From Sphingobium sp. V4 (GTDB lineage Bacteria > Pseudomonadota > Alphaproteobacteria > Sphingomonadales > Sphingomonadaceae), in assembly GCF_029590555.1 (NCBI RefSeq), contig NZ_CP081001.1, forward strand, positions 2,356,001 to 2,420,000: a stretch of 64,000 bases of DNA, in the 5' to 3' direction. A program made the position numbers and the translations under genes. Below, one piece after another: positions 41,848-50,352 of the stretch; position 1 is the stretch's first letter; each line of letters begins with the position of its first letter. Below the pieces are notes generated by a model. That model made no database searches and had not been told where the DNA came from. It was given only the letters and a program-made list of their open reading frames with translations.

Positions 41848-43050
41848 TTATTTCAGCGCGGCGCAGGCTTCCTGAATCCGCGTGCAGGCCTTCTTCAGCA
41901 CTTCGTCCGAGGTCGCATAGCTGATGCGAAAGGCGGGCGAGAGGCCGAAGGCGGCGCCATGGACGGCGGCGACCTTGGCTTCGTCCAGGAAATAGCCGAT
42001 CAGCGCCTCGTCGCTGTCGATGACCGCGCCCTTGGGCGTCGTCTTGCCGATCACGCCGCTGGCGTCGGGATAGACGTAGAAGGCGCCTTCGGGGGTCGGG
42101 CAATCCAGGCCAGGCGCGTCGTTCAGCATGGCGACGACCATGTCGCGGCGCTTGCGGAACACGCCGTTGCGCTCCTCAAGGAAATCCTGCGGCCCGGTCA
42201 GCGCGGCGACGGCGGCTGCCTGGCTGATCGAGCAGGGATTGCTGGTCGACTGCGACTGGAGCTTGCTCATCGCCTTGATGATCCATTCCGGGCCGCCGGC
42301 GAAGCCGATGCGCCAGCCGGTCATGGAAAAGGCCTTGGAGCAGCCATTGACCGTCAGCGTGCGGTCATAGAGTTCCGGGCACACCTGCGCGATGGTAGCG
42401 AACGGGGTCGATGCGTACCAGACATGCTCATACATGTCGTCGGTCATCACCAGCACATGCGGATGACGCAGCAGCACGTCGGCCAGCGCCTTCAGCTCGT
42501 CCGCCGAATAGGCCGCGCCGCTGGGGTTGGACGGCGAATTGAGCATCACCCACTTGGTGCGCGGGGTGATGGCGGCATCCAGCTGCGCGGCGGTGATCTT
42601 GTAGCCCTGGCTCGCCGGGCCTTCGATGAACACCGGGGTCCCACCCGCGAAGTTCACGATGTCGGGATAGCTGACCCAGTAAGGGGCCGGGATGATGACT
42701 TCATCGCCCACATCGACGGTCGCGACCAGCGCGTTGAACAGTGTATGCTTGCCGCCCGAATTGACGCTGATCTGGCTGCGCTTGTAGGTCAGGCCGTTGT
42801 CGCGCTTGAACTTGAAGGCCACGGCTTCCTTGACGTCGGCGGTGCCGTCCACATCGGTGTAGCGGGTCAGGTTGTTGCGGATCGCGGCGATGCCGGCTTC
42901 CTTCACGAAATCGGGCGTGTCGAAATCGGGTTCGCCGGCCGAAAGGCCAATCACGTCCACGCCTTCGGCTTTGAGCGCGTTCACGCGGGCGCTCATGGCG
43001 AGCGTGGCGGACGGCTGGATGCGACCGAGGGCAGCGGAAGTCTGGCTCAT
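41848..43050 (-). CDS. Class I pyridoxal-phosphate aminotransferase (aspartate type)
   Basis: This is probably an aspartate or aspartate/prephenate aminotransferase of the Igamma group. The start is the ATG at 43,050 (MSQTSAALGRIQPSATL), giving 400 residues, the usual size. SAGEPDFDTPDFV near 37 and SPSNPSGAAY near 175 are family blocks. The PLP lysine lies in NGCSKAFSMTGWRIGF near 240. The far C-terminal FRISYATSDEVL contains the carboxylate-binding Arg. It is monocistronic and ends at a bidirectional terminator. Confidence 0.93.
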   Translation of the reverse strand: MSQTSAALGRIQPSATLAMSARVNALKAEGVDVIGLSAGEPDFDTPDFVKEAGIAAIRNNLTRYTDVDGTADVKEAVAFKFKRDNGLTYKRSQISVNSGGKHTLFNALVATVDVGDEVIIPAPYWVSYPDIVNFAGGTPVFIEGPASQGYKITAAQLDAAITPRTKWVMLNSPSNPSGAAYSADELKALADVLLRHPHVLVMTDDMYEHVWYASTPFATIAQVCPELYDRTLTVNGCSKAFSMTGWRIGFAGGPEWIIKAMSKLQSQSTSNPCSISQAAAVAALTGPQDFLEERNGVFRKRRDMVVAMLNDAPGLDCPTPEGAFYVYPDASGVIGKTTPKGAVIDSDEALIGYFLDEAKVAAVHGAAFGLSPAFRISYATSDEVLKKACTRIQEACAALK

Positions 43051-43250
43051 GGCAATAATCTTTCTCCAGAGCGATTTCGAAGCGGGCGAAACAGCCCGCC
43101 GACTCGAAAATCGCGACCCAAAATAAGGAATCCTGAACGCCCGCAACATATGCGGACGCGGCGTCCCTTAGTGTGCAACGGACGCAGGGGCAACCGGCCA
43201 GATAGGCGTTAATGGCTTTACGGCAGAATAGCGCGGCTATCGCGCCCCAA

Positions 43251-43874
43251 TCAGCGCGCCAATGTCGCGGCGACCATGCCCCGCGCCGCATTGCCGATGA
43301 AGAAGCCGTCCTCCAGATCATGGGGACGCAGGTCGCCCTCCACGGCCTCGCCCATCTCGATCAGGCTCTGCCGCAGGATTCCGGGCAACAAGCCGCGCGA
43401 CAGCGGCGGCGTCACCAGCTTGTCGCCCCGCTCGACGAACAGGGTGGAAAAGCTGCCCTCGGTCAGATAGCCCGCCGCATCGGTCATCAGCACCTCATAG
43501 GTTCCCCCGCGCGTCAGCGCGTCGCGATAGAGCGATCGATCGGTGGTCTTGTGAAGGAGGCGCAGGTCATCCGCCGGGGCATTGCGCGGCACCACGGCGA
43601 CCGGGACGATCGCCTGCGGCCAGCTTCGATGGTCGCGCACCTCGATCGCCAGCGCCCCTCCGCGCGAGATCAGCAGCCGCACCCGGCTCGCCCCGCGCAG
43701 GCGGAAGGTGGCGGCCTGAAGCTCGTTGCGCACGTTATGACGATCAAAGGCGAAGCCCAGCGCGTCGGCGCTGGCCTTCAACCGCGCCAGATGCAGCTCG
43801 AGCAGCCTGATCCCGTCATGGGGATCGAATGCCATGGTTTCGAGCAGGTCGAACCGTCCATCAGCCACAGACAT
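43251..43874 (-). CDS. Aminotransferase class IV, probable aminodeoxychorismate lyase PabC
   Basis: This 207-residue fold-type IV PLP enzyme probably converts aminodeoxychorismate to p-aminobenzoate and pyruvate in folate synthesis. The start is taken at the ATG at 43,874. Features are FDLLETMAFDPHDGIRLLELH at the N-terminus, the PLP lysine in LLHKTTDRSLY near 105 and YLTEGSFSTLFVER near 135. It is shorter than E. coli PabC (269). It lies 31 bases after pabB in the same direction, which supports the folate role over a D-amino-acid transaminase. Confidence 0.85.
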   Translation of the reverse strand: MSVADGRFDLLETMAFDPHDGIRLLELHLARLKASADALGFAFDRHNVRNELQAATFRLRGASRVRLLISRGGALAIEVRDHRSWPQAIVPVAVVPRNAPADDLRLLHKTTDRSLYRDALTRGGTYEVLMTDAAGYLTEGSFSTLFVERGDKLVTPPLSRGLLPGILRQSLIEMGEAVEGDLRPHDLEDGFFIGNAARGMVAATLAR

Positions 43875-43905
43875 CGTTATTGTTTCAAGCCCCTGCACAT
43901 CATCG

Positions 43906-45075
43906 TCACGCCAGTGAGAGAAAGCGCCCCTTGGCCAGACACTCCGCCCATTCGGCTGCCCCTTCCGAGTCCGCGACGATGCCCGATCCCAGCCCCAGCC
44001 GACCGACTCCGCTCCCTTCTTCGACGCAAAGCGTGCGGATGGCAACATTGAAGGCGGCGTCGCCCTCCGGATCGATCCAGCCCATCGCGCCGGTATAGAC
44101 GCCGCGCGGGAAAGGCTCGACCGCGTCGATGATCTCCATCGCCCGCACTTTGGGCGCGCCGGTGATCGACCCGCAGGGAAACAGCACGCGCAGTACGTCG
44201 ACCGGAGACAGGCCGGGCAGCACCCGCGCGCGCACCGTCGACACCAGCTGGTGGACGGTGGGATAGGTCTCGACCTTGAACAGGTCGGGCACCGTCACGC
44301 TGCCTGCCGCCGATACCCGCGACAGATCGTTGCGCAGCAGGTCGACGATCATCAGATTCTCGGCCCGCTGCTTGGCGTCCTGCTCCAGCCAGCGGGCGTT
44401 GGCGGCGTCCTCGTCCGCATCGGCGGCGCGGACGGCCGTGCCCTTCATAGGCCGCGCGGTCAGCTGGCCGCGCACCTGGGTGAAGAAAAGTTCGGGCGAG
44501 AAGGACAATATGGTCCGCGCGCCATCCCGGATGACGCCGCCATAGCCCGCCGCCGCGCGCGGACGGATCGCCGCATAGAGCGCCATCGGGTCGCCAGCCA
44601 GCGCGACCTCGCACGGGAAGGTCAGGTTGACCTGATAGATGTCGCCCGCGCGGATATAGTCCTGCACCCGGTCGAAGGCGATGCGATAGGCGGCCTCGTC
44701 CACCAGCGGCCGCAACGGACCGACCGTGGCCCCGGCGGCATCGGGCAGCAGTTCCGGCAATCCTCCCGGCGCGATCATCCGCACCCCTTCATACAGGCCG
44801 AACCACAGCAGCGGCGCACCGCCCAGGTCCCGCTTCCGCGCCACGGGGGCCAGCCGCTCCTCCAGCGCCAGGCCGGCCTCATAACGCATATAGCCCGCGA
44901 CGTGCAGCCCCGCCTCGCGCGCCTCGGCGATGCGGTCGAGCGCGGGCTGCACCTGCGCAATGTCATGCGCGGCGACGATGGCGACCGGATCGCGATACAG
45001 CCGCGCAGGCGCCGCGCCGCGCAGGCGCGCATCGTCGAACAGGCAGAATGGCTCATCGGGACCGGGCAGGCGCAT
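43906..45075 (-). CDS. pabB: Aminodeoxychorismate synthase component I (PabB)
   Basis: This enzyme makes aminodeoxychorismate from chorismate with amine from glutamine. It has 389 residues. The chorismate-binding core is complete: YIRAGDIYQVNLTFP near 140, the PMKGT motif near 225 (the lysine distinguishes PabB from TrpE), LLRNDLSRV near 262, PCGSITGAPK near 315 and LGLGSGIVADS near 362. It is followed by pabC. Confidence 0.94.
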   Translation of the reverse strand: MRLPGPDEPFCLFDDARLRGAAPARLYRDPVAIVAAHDIAQVQPALDRIAEAREAGLHVAGYMRYEAGLALEERLAPVARKRDLGGAPLLWFGLYEGVRMIAPGGLPELLPDAAGATVGPLRPLVDEAAYRIAFDRVQDYIRAGDIYQVNLTFPCEVALAGDPMALYAAIRPRAAAGYGGVIRDGARTILSFSPELFFTQVRGQLTARPMKGTAVRAADADEDAANARWLEQDAKQRAENLMIVDLLRNDLSRVSAAGSVTVPDLFKVETYPTVHQLVSTVRARVLPGLSPVDVLRVLFPCGSITGAPKVRAMEIIDAVEPFPRGVYTGAMGWIDPEGDAAFNVAIRTLCVEEGSGVGRLGLGSGIVADSEGAAEWAECLAKGRFLSLA

Positions 45076-45191
45076 GGCGCTTCTTAACAGGCTTTGCGCG
45101 CAGCGGAAGGGCGCGCGCCCGTGACGTTCCGTTCCATGCCCGGTCGGATGGCCCGTTGCATCCGCGGTGCGAAGCCCCTAGCCCGGAATCC

Positions 45192-45575
45192 ATGAGCGAC
45201 CCGGCCCCCGACACCCATGGCGATCGCCCGATCGGTCCCGCGATCGGCCACGGCCTGCGCGGTCGCTGCCCGGCCTGCGGCCAGGGCCGGCTGTTCGCGC
45301 ATTTCCTGAAGGCGGCGCCGACCTGCACGGCCTGCGGCCTGCGCCTCGACCTGCACCAGGCGGACGATTTCCCCGCCTATATCGTGATCCTGCTGCTGGG
45401 GCATTTGCTGGTCCCCCTGATGATCGAGGTGAATTCAGCCTTCGCGATTCCGATGGGCTGGCAGGTGCTGTTCTGGCCGGGCCTCGCGATCCTGCTGGCG
45501 GTGGCGATGATCCAGCCGGTCAAGGGCGGCGTCATCGCCTTCCAGTGGAGCCGGCGGATGGCGGGGTTCGGATAG
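45192..45575 (+). CDS. DUF983 family zinc-ribbon membrane protein
   Basis: The function is unknown. The 127 residues (ATG at 45,192) have an N-terminal zinc ribbon, CPACGQGRLF ... CTACGLR (four cysteines near 30-51). The conserved HQADDFPAYIVILLLGHL and two membrane segments (about 65-85 and 92-112) follow. These are hallmarks of DUF983, found in many alphaproteobacteria. It is divergent from pabB and stands alone. Confidence 0.88.
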   Translation: MSDPAPDTHGDRPIGPAIGHGLRGRCPACGQGRLFAHFLKAAPTCTACGLRLDLHQADDFPAYIVILLLGHLLVPLMIEVNSAFAIPMGWQVLFWPGLAILLAVAMIQPVKGGVIAFQWSRRMAGFG

Positions 45576-45623
45576 GCCGGATCGGACCGGTCGATTCACG
45601 CCGGCCCGATTATGCCGGCCCGA

Positions 45624-46061
45624 TCATTCCGGTCGGCGCAGGAAATTCAGCTCCATCGCCTCGCGCAGCGTGTCGTCGATCAGGCGGCGCCCTTCGGCGC
45701 CATGGGTGACGACCGTCGTGTCGCAGGTGGCAACGCAAACGCCCTTCTGGAAACCGGCCGAACTGATCGTCCAGCTGGTGCGGCCGATATGGCCGATCGC
45801 GCAATGGACCTCGAACGGATAGGGAAAATGCGATTCCTCGATGAAGTTGAGGTTCACGTTGGCCACCAGCCAGCGCACCCCCTGTTCCTGCGGATGGCGC
45901 CCCATGTGATGGTGGAAACGGATGCGCGCGGTTTCGAAGATGCCCGAAATGGCCACATTGTTAATGTGACCCATCGTATCCAGATCCTGGAAGCGGGTGT
46001 CGATGCTGGTGACGAAGCGATAGGCTTCGGGACTGAACCGCCAGGATTCGGGTTTGGCCAT
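45624..46061 (-). CDS. Acyl-CoA thioesterase, 4HBT hotdog family
   Basis: This hotdog-fold thioesterase has 145 residues. The motif DTRFQDLDTMGHINNVA near 21-37 is the active-site block of the 4-hydroxybenzoyl-CoA thioesterase/YbgC group (Asp in DLDxxGHxNN). ESHFPYPFEVHCAIGHIG follows near 75. I prefer the ATG at 46,061, after GGGAAAGCAGGAC, to the one at 46,076. The substrate is not predictable. Confidence 0.88.
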   Translation of the reverse strand: MAKPESWRFSPEAYRFVTSIDTRFQDLDTMGHINNVAISGIFETARIRFHHHMGRHPQEQGVRWLVANVNLNFIEESHFPYPFEVHCAIGHIGRTSWTISSAGFQKGVCVATCDTTVVTHGAEGRRLIDDTLREAMELNFLRRPE

Positions 46062-46191
46062 GTCCTGCTTTCCCATTGGAATTTTCTGTCACATTTCCAT
46101 AGCCATCATCGCCAGTGATGCAATCGCGTCGGCGAAAATGGCGAGACTGCGACCTTTTTGACACAAGGATCGGGCGCGACGCGAGAATGAT

Positions 46192-46235
46192 TGTGACGAT
46201 AGTGTCACAATAACGTCGCCATTTCGTCAAGCCAC
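46192..46235 (+). promoter_or_regulatory. Four tandem Pho-box-like half-sites
   Basis: Units of exactly 11 bases start TGTGA (46,192), TGTCA (46,203), CGTCG (46,214) and CGTCA (46,225), each followed by an A/T-rich part. PhoB recognises direct repeats of CTGTCATAWAW with this period. The array precedes a TonB receptor and an exported phosphodiesterase by 81 bases. Confidence 0.65.
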
Positions 46236-46315
46236 TCTCACCGCAGTGCAACATCGCGCGCCTAAGGCCCCGCCGAACCAGTCATCTCATCCGGGTTCCA
46301 AGGGGGATTTTCACC

Positions 46316-48613
46316 ATGCGTCCTGTCAACGCCCTATTGCTCGCATCGACCATGCTCGCCGCCGCGCCAGCCTTCGCCCAGGATGTTCTGCCCGCACCTG
46401 ATGCGGCGGCGGACAGCGCCGAAATCATCGTGTTCGGCCGTGGCGAAACCCGCCAGGTGCAGGAAATCCAGTCGCGCGACATCGTGACCCTGACGCCCGG
46501 CACCAATGCGCTGAAAGCGATCGAGAAGCTGCCCAGCGTCAATTTCCAGTCGGCCGACCCGTTCGGCAATTATGAATGGTCGCAGCGCGTCACCATCCGC
46601 AGCTTCAACCAGAATCAGCTTGGCTTCACCTTCGACGGCATTCCGCTGGGCGACATGAGCTATGGCAATCATAACGGCCTGCACATCACCCGCGCCATCA
46701 GCAGCGAGAATATCGGCAGCGTGCGCGTCAGCCAGGGCGCGGGTTCGCTCGGTACGCAGGCGACCGGCAACCTCGGCGGGACGGTCGAAACCTTCTCGAT
46801 GGACCCCACCGGCGCCTTCGGCGCGCAAGGCAACCTGACCTATGGCAGCAACGACACGATCCGCGCTTTCGGCCGGATCGACATGGGTAGCGCCGATGGT
46901 ATCCGCGGCTATGTCTCCTACGGCTATGGCTCGACCGACAAATATAAGGGCCAGGGCGTTCAGGACCAGCATATGGGCAATGCCAAGGTCATCATCCCGA
47001 TCGGCGAGGCGAAGATCGACGGCTGGCTCAGCTACTCCGACCGTCGCGAACAGGATTATCAGGACATGTCGATGGGCATGATCCGTCGCCTCGGCTGGGA
47101 TTGGGACAACACCTATCCGGACTATGCCCGCGCGATCGACTATGCCAGCCGCCTGAACGATGTCGACCTGATCAGCAACAGCGGCGGATCGCCCTTCCCC
47201 GATGGCCGCTACGACTATAGCGGCGCAACGGTGGCCACCGGCCAGACCTACCCCGGCAATGTCACCAGCGCCGACGACGCCTATTATGACGCGGCGGGCC
47301 TGCGCAAGGACTGGCTGGGCGCGATCGGCTTCACCACGCCGCTGGGCGAGACGGCCAGTTTCAAGATCAAGGGCTATTATCACAACAACAGCGGCATGGG
47401 CCTGTGGGCGACGCCCTATGTCCCCAGCCCCAACGGCGTGCCCATGTCGGTACGCACCACCGAATATGAGATGGACCGGATCGGCGCCTTCGGCAGCGTC
47501 GACTATACGCTCGGCATCCAGAATCTGAGCGTCGGCGCATGGTATGAGAATAACAAGTTCAACCAGGCCCGCCGCTTCTACGCCTTTGCCAGCCGCACCG
47601 AACCCGGCCTCAGCTTCCGCGACTATCCGCAAGATCCCTTCGCCACCCAGTGGGAATTCGACTTCACCACCGACACTTTCCAATATCATGTCCAGGACAA
47701 GATCGACCTCGGCATGGTCACGATCAACCTGGGGTGGAAGGGCTTCGAGGTCACGAACGAGGCTGAAGCGGTCGTGTCGTCGTCCTTCCCCGAAGGCAAG
47801 ATCAAGGTCGAGGACTGGTTCCAGCCCCATGCCGGCTTCGCGGTCGAACTGACGCCCGAAGCGGAAATCTTCGGCGGCTTCACGCAAGTGACGCGCGCCT
47901 TCGCCAGCGCCACCACCACCGGCCCCTTCTCGACCAACCAGACCGGCTTCGACGCGATCAAGGATGATCTGAAACCCGAAACGTCCGACACGTTCGAACT
48001 GGGCCTGCGCTACAATACGCCCGTGTTCAACGGCACGGTCGGCGCCTATCTGGTCAATTTCAGGAACCGGCTGCTCGCCGTGCAGGTCGGCTCGGCGATC
48101 CAGGGCAACCCGTCGGCGCTCCAGAATGTCGGCGGCGTGCGCGCGATCGGCGTCGAGGCGGCGGGCGACCTCAAGCTGGGCGGCGGCTTCGGCCTCTACG
48201 CCAGCTACAGCTATACCGACGCCACCTATCGCGACGATGTCGTGAACGGCGACGGCACGCTGGTCGCGGCGATCAAGGACAAGACCGTGGTCGACAGCCC
48301 CAAGCATATGGCGCGCGGCGAACTCAACTATGATGATGGCCAACGCTTCTTCCGCGTCGGCCTCAACTATATGTCGCGTCGCTACTACAGCTACACCAAT
48401 GACGCGTCGGTCCCCGGTCGGCTGATCGTCGATGCCTCGCTCGGCTATCGCTTCACCGACAAGGTGGAAATCCAGCTGAACGCCACCAACCTGTTCGACA
48501 AGCGCTATGTCGGCACGATCGGCTCGGGCGGCTTCGGCAACAGCGGCGACGCCCAGACGCTGCTGGTGGGCGCGCCGCAGCAATTCTTCGCCACGCTCAA
48601 GACCGGTTTCTGA
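46316..48613 (+). CDS. TonB-dependent outer-membrane receptor
   Basis: This is an outer-membrane beta-barrel importer of 765 residues. The signal peptide ends APAFAQ (about 1-22). A plug domain follows (ALKAIEKLPSVNFQSADPFG; RVSQGAGSLGTQATGNLGG). The C-terminal barrel contains VRAIGVEAAGDLKLGGGFGL and DKVEIQLNATNLFDKRYVGT and ends in aromatic FFATLKTGF. It is followed 22 bases later by an exported phosphodiesterase, and Pho-box-like repeats lie upstream, suggesting uptake of a phosphorylated compound. The ligand is not determinable. Confidence 0.94.
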   Translation: MRPVNALLLASTMLAAAPAFAQDVLPAPDAAADSAEIIVFGRGETRQVQEIQSRDIVTLTPGTNALKAIEKLPSVNFQSADPFGNYEWSQRVTIRSFNQNQLGFTFDGIPLGDMSYGNHNGLHITRAISSENIGSVRVSQGAGSLGTQATGNLGGTVETFSMDPTGAFGAQGNLTYGSNDTIRAFGRIDMGSADGIRGYVSYGYGSTDKYKGQGVQDQHMGNAKVIIPIGEAKIDGWLSYSDRREQDYQDMSMGMIRRLGWDWDNTYPDYARAIDYASRLNDVDLISNSGGSPFPDGRYDYSGATVATGQTYPGNVTSADDAYYDAAGLRKDWLGAIGFTTPLGETASFKIKGYYHNNSGMGLWATPYVPSPNGVPMSVRTTEYEMDRIGAFGSVDYTLGIQNLSVGAWYENNKFNQARRFYAFASRTEPGLSFRDYPQDPFATQWEFDFTTDTFQYHVQDKIDLGMVTINLGWKGFEVTNEAEAVVSSSFPEGKIKVEDWFQPHAGFAVELTPEAEIFGGFTQVTRAFASATTTGPFSTNQTGFDAIKDDLKPETSDTFELGLRYNTPVFNGTVGAYLVNFRNRLLAVQVGSAIQGNPSALQNVGGVRAIGVEAAGDLKLGGGFGLYASYSYTDATYRDDVVNGDGTLVAAIKDKTVVDSPKHMARGELNYDDGQRFFRVGLNYMSRRYYSYTNDASVPGRLIVDASLGYRFTDKVEIQLNATNLFDKRYVGTIGSGGFGNSGDAQTLLVGAPQQFFATLKTGF

Positions 48614-48635
48614 GCCCGGCATCGGAGACGCACAT

Positions 48636-49979
48636 ATGAAGAAGGCCGCGCTTTTCCTGTCCGCACTCGCTACGCTCCTCCCGACGATGGCGAGTGCGGA
48701 GCCCGTCCTGCTGATCTCGATCGACGGGCTGCGCCCCGGCGACGTGCTGGACGCGGACAAGCGCGGCCTTGCCATCCCCCATCTGCGCCGATTCCTGAAG
48801 GACGGCGCCCATGCCAGCGGCGTGACGGGCGTGCTGCCGACGCTCACCTACCCCAGCCACACGACGCTGATGACCGGCGCCGCGCCCGCCCGGCACGGCA
48901 TCGTCGCCAACAACAGCTTCGATCCGACCGGCATCAACCAGGGCGGCTGGTACTGGTATGCGCAGGACGTCAAGCTGCCGATGCTGTGGGAGGCCGCGCG
49001 CAAGGCGGGCCTGTCCACCGGCAATATCCACTGGCCGGTCAGCGTCGCGGCGAAGGGCGTGACCTGGAACCTGCCGCAAATCTGGCGCACTGGCCATCCC
49101 GACGATGCGAAGCTGCTCGACGCACTGGCGACGCCCGGCCTGAAGGCGGAACTGGAGGCCAGGATCGGCCAGCCCTATGCCATGGGCATCGACGAAAGCC
49201 TGCCCGGCGACCAGCTGCGCGGCCGCTTCGCCACCGCACTGATCGCCGCGCACAAGCCCGATTTCCTGACCGTCTACCTGACCGCGCTGGACCATGAACA
49301 GCATGAGCAGGGACCCGACACCCCGCAGGCTAAAGCGGTGCTGGAAAAGATCGACGCCATCGTCGGCGACCTTGTCGCAGCGGAACTGAAGGCGCATCCC
49401 GACGCGGTGGTCGCGCTGGTCAGCGACCATGGGTTCGAAGCGACCCACAGCGCGCTCAACCTCTATCGCCCCTTCATCGACGCCGGCCTCATCACCCTGG
49501 GGAAGGATGGCAAGGTCGCCTCCTGGCTCGCCATGCCGTGGATTTCCGGCGGGTCGGCCGCAATCATGCTCGCCCGCCCGGACGACCAGGCGCTGGCGGC
49601 GCAGGTGAAGATCGTGCTCGACCGGCTCGCCGCCAATCCCGCCAACGGCATCGCCACGGTCGCCGACCGGGCGCAGGTCGCTGCCATGGGCGGCAACCCG
49701 CAGGCCAGATTCACCCTCAATCTCAAGCCCGGCTTCGTCACCGACATCTATCGCGGCCCGACCGCCCCCATCGTCGCACGCAGCGCGGTCAAGGGAATGC
49801 ACGGCTATTTCCCCGGCCCGGCCAATCTCCGCTCCACGCTGATGCTGATGGGCAAGGGCGTGGCGCCGGGCAAGGATCTGGGCGAGGTCGACATGCGGGC
49901 CATCGCCCCCACCCTCGCCAGGATCATGGGCGCGACGCTGACCGGCGCGGAACAGCCGCCGCTCGACCTCGGGCGCTAG
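48636..49979 (+). CDS. Exported nucleotide pyrophosphatase/phosphodiesterase (alkaline phosphatase superfamily)
   Basis: The enzyme has 447 residues and a signal peptide (about 1-21, ending TMASA). The metal-binding and catalytic motifs of the NPP group are present: LISIDGLRP near 27-35, the Thr nucleophile in TYPSHTTLMTG near 71-81, and VALVSDHGFEATH near 262. It probably releases phosphate from diester or nucleotide substrates in the periplasm. It is co-transcribed with the TonB receptor. Regulation by phosphate starvation is inferred from the upstream repeats. Confidence 0.9.
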   Translation: MKKAALFLSALATLLPTMASAEPVLLISIDGLRPGDVLDADKRGLAIPHLRRFLKDGAHASGVTGVLPTLTYPSHTTLMTGAAPARHGIVANNSFDPTGINQGGWYWYAQDVKLPMLWEAARKAGLSTGNIHWPVSVAAKGVTWNLPQIWRTGHPDDAKLLDALATPGLKAELEARIGQPYAMGIDESLPGDQLRGRFATALIAAHKPDFLTVYLTALDHEQHEQGPDTPQAKAVLEKIDAIVGDLVAAELKAHPDAVVALVSDHGFEATHSALNLYRPFIDAGLITLGKDGKVASWLAMPWISGGSAAIMLARPDDQALAAQVKIVLDRLAANPANGIATVADRAQVAAMGGNPQARFTLNLKPGFVTDIYRGPTAPIVARSAVKGMHGYFPGPANLRSTLMLMGKGVAPGKDLGEVDMRAIAPTLARIMGATLTGAEQPPLDLGR

Positions 49980-50027
49980 GACCGGACGTGGAGGACGGGG
50001 GAGGATTGCGGAATGGCTTCTTGCACA

Positions 50028-50103
50028 TCGTCATTCCCGCGACCCGAAGGCCGGCCGCAGGCCAACGCGTGCAGCCATCTCCACCTCCGCGGGGACGACG
50101 AGA
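50028..50103. repeat. REP-like inverted pair
   Basis: CGTCATTCCCGCG (50,029-50,041) and, inverted, CGCGGGGACGACG (50,089-50,101), with a GGCCGGCC-rich centre. The region 49,980-50,352 has no gene; it holds this and the next element. Confidence 0.6.
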
Positions 50104-50130
50104 TCGGGTGGGTTGAGACCCTATCCGTTT

Positions 50131-50223
50131 CCGACATCCCGGCATAAGCTGGGATCGCCCTTCTCTTTGACGCATGTCGCCAGAAAAAGTGAAATGCCAG
50201 CCGTCGCCGGCAGGACGGGAATG
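50131..50223. repeat. Degenerate REP pair
   Basis: The hairpin CATCCCGGC-ATAA-GCTGGGAT (from 50,135) and a second hairpin, TGCCAGC-CGTC-GCCGGCA (about 50,194-50,213), are followed by GACGGGAATG. Read on the minus strand it gives the IPAYAGMS signature typical of REP sequences. Confidence 0.6.
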
Positions 50224-50352
50224 CGCGCCTCCAGACCGTTAAACCTCGCCCCCGAACCGACCTCAAGCCGCAACCCATCGTTTCCGCCTGAGCTAATGGA
50301 CTTCATTCCGCGCGCGCCATAATTTCGCCCCCTGTTCAACCGGGGTTCCTTC

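Noticed and set aside
45601..45625. Direct repeat of GCCGGCCCGAT after the DUF983 gene
   Set aside because: Only two short GC-rich copies; no sign of a functional repeat or terminator tail.
46191..46210. CRP-like palindrome TTGTGAC-N6-GTCACAA
   Set aside because: The CRP spacing is TGTGA-N6-TCACA, here N8; the four-unit 11-base direct repeat explains the region better.
46334..48847. Very long open frame antisense to the TonB receptor
   Set aside because: High-GC codon bias keeps the opposite strand open; the product has no family features while the plus-strand receptor is clear.
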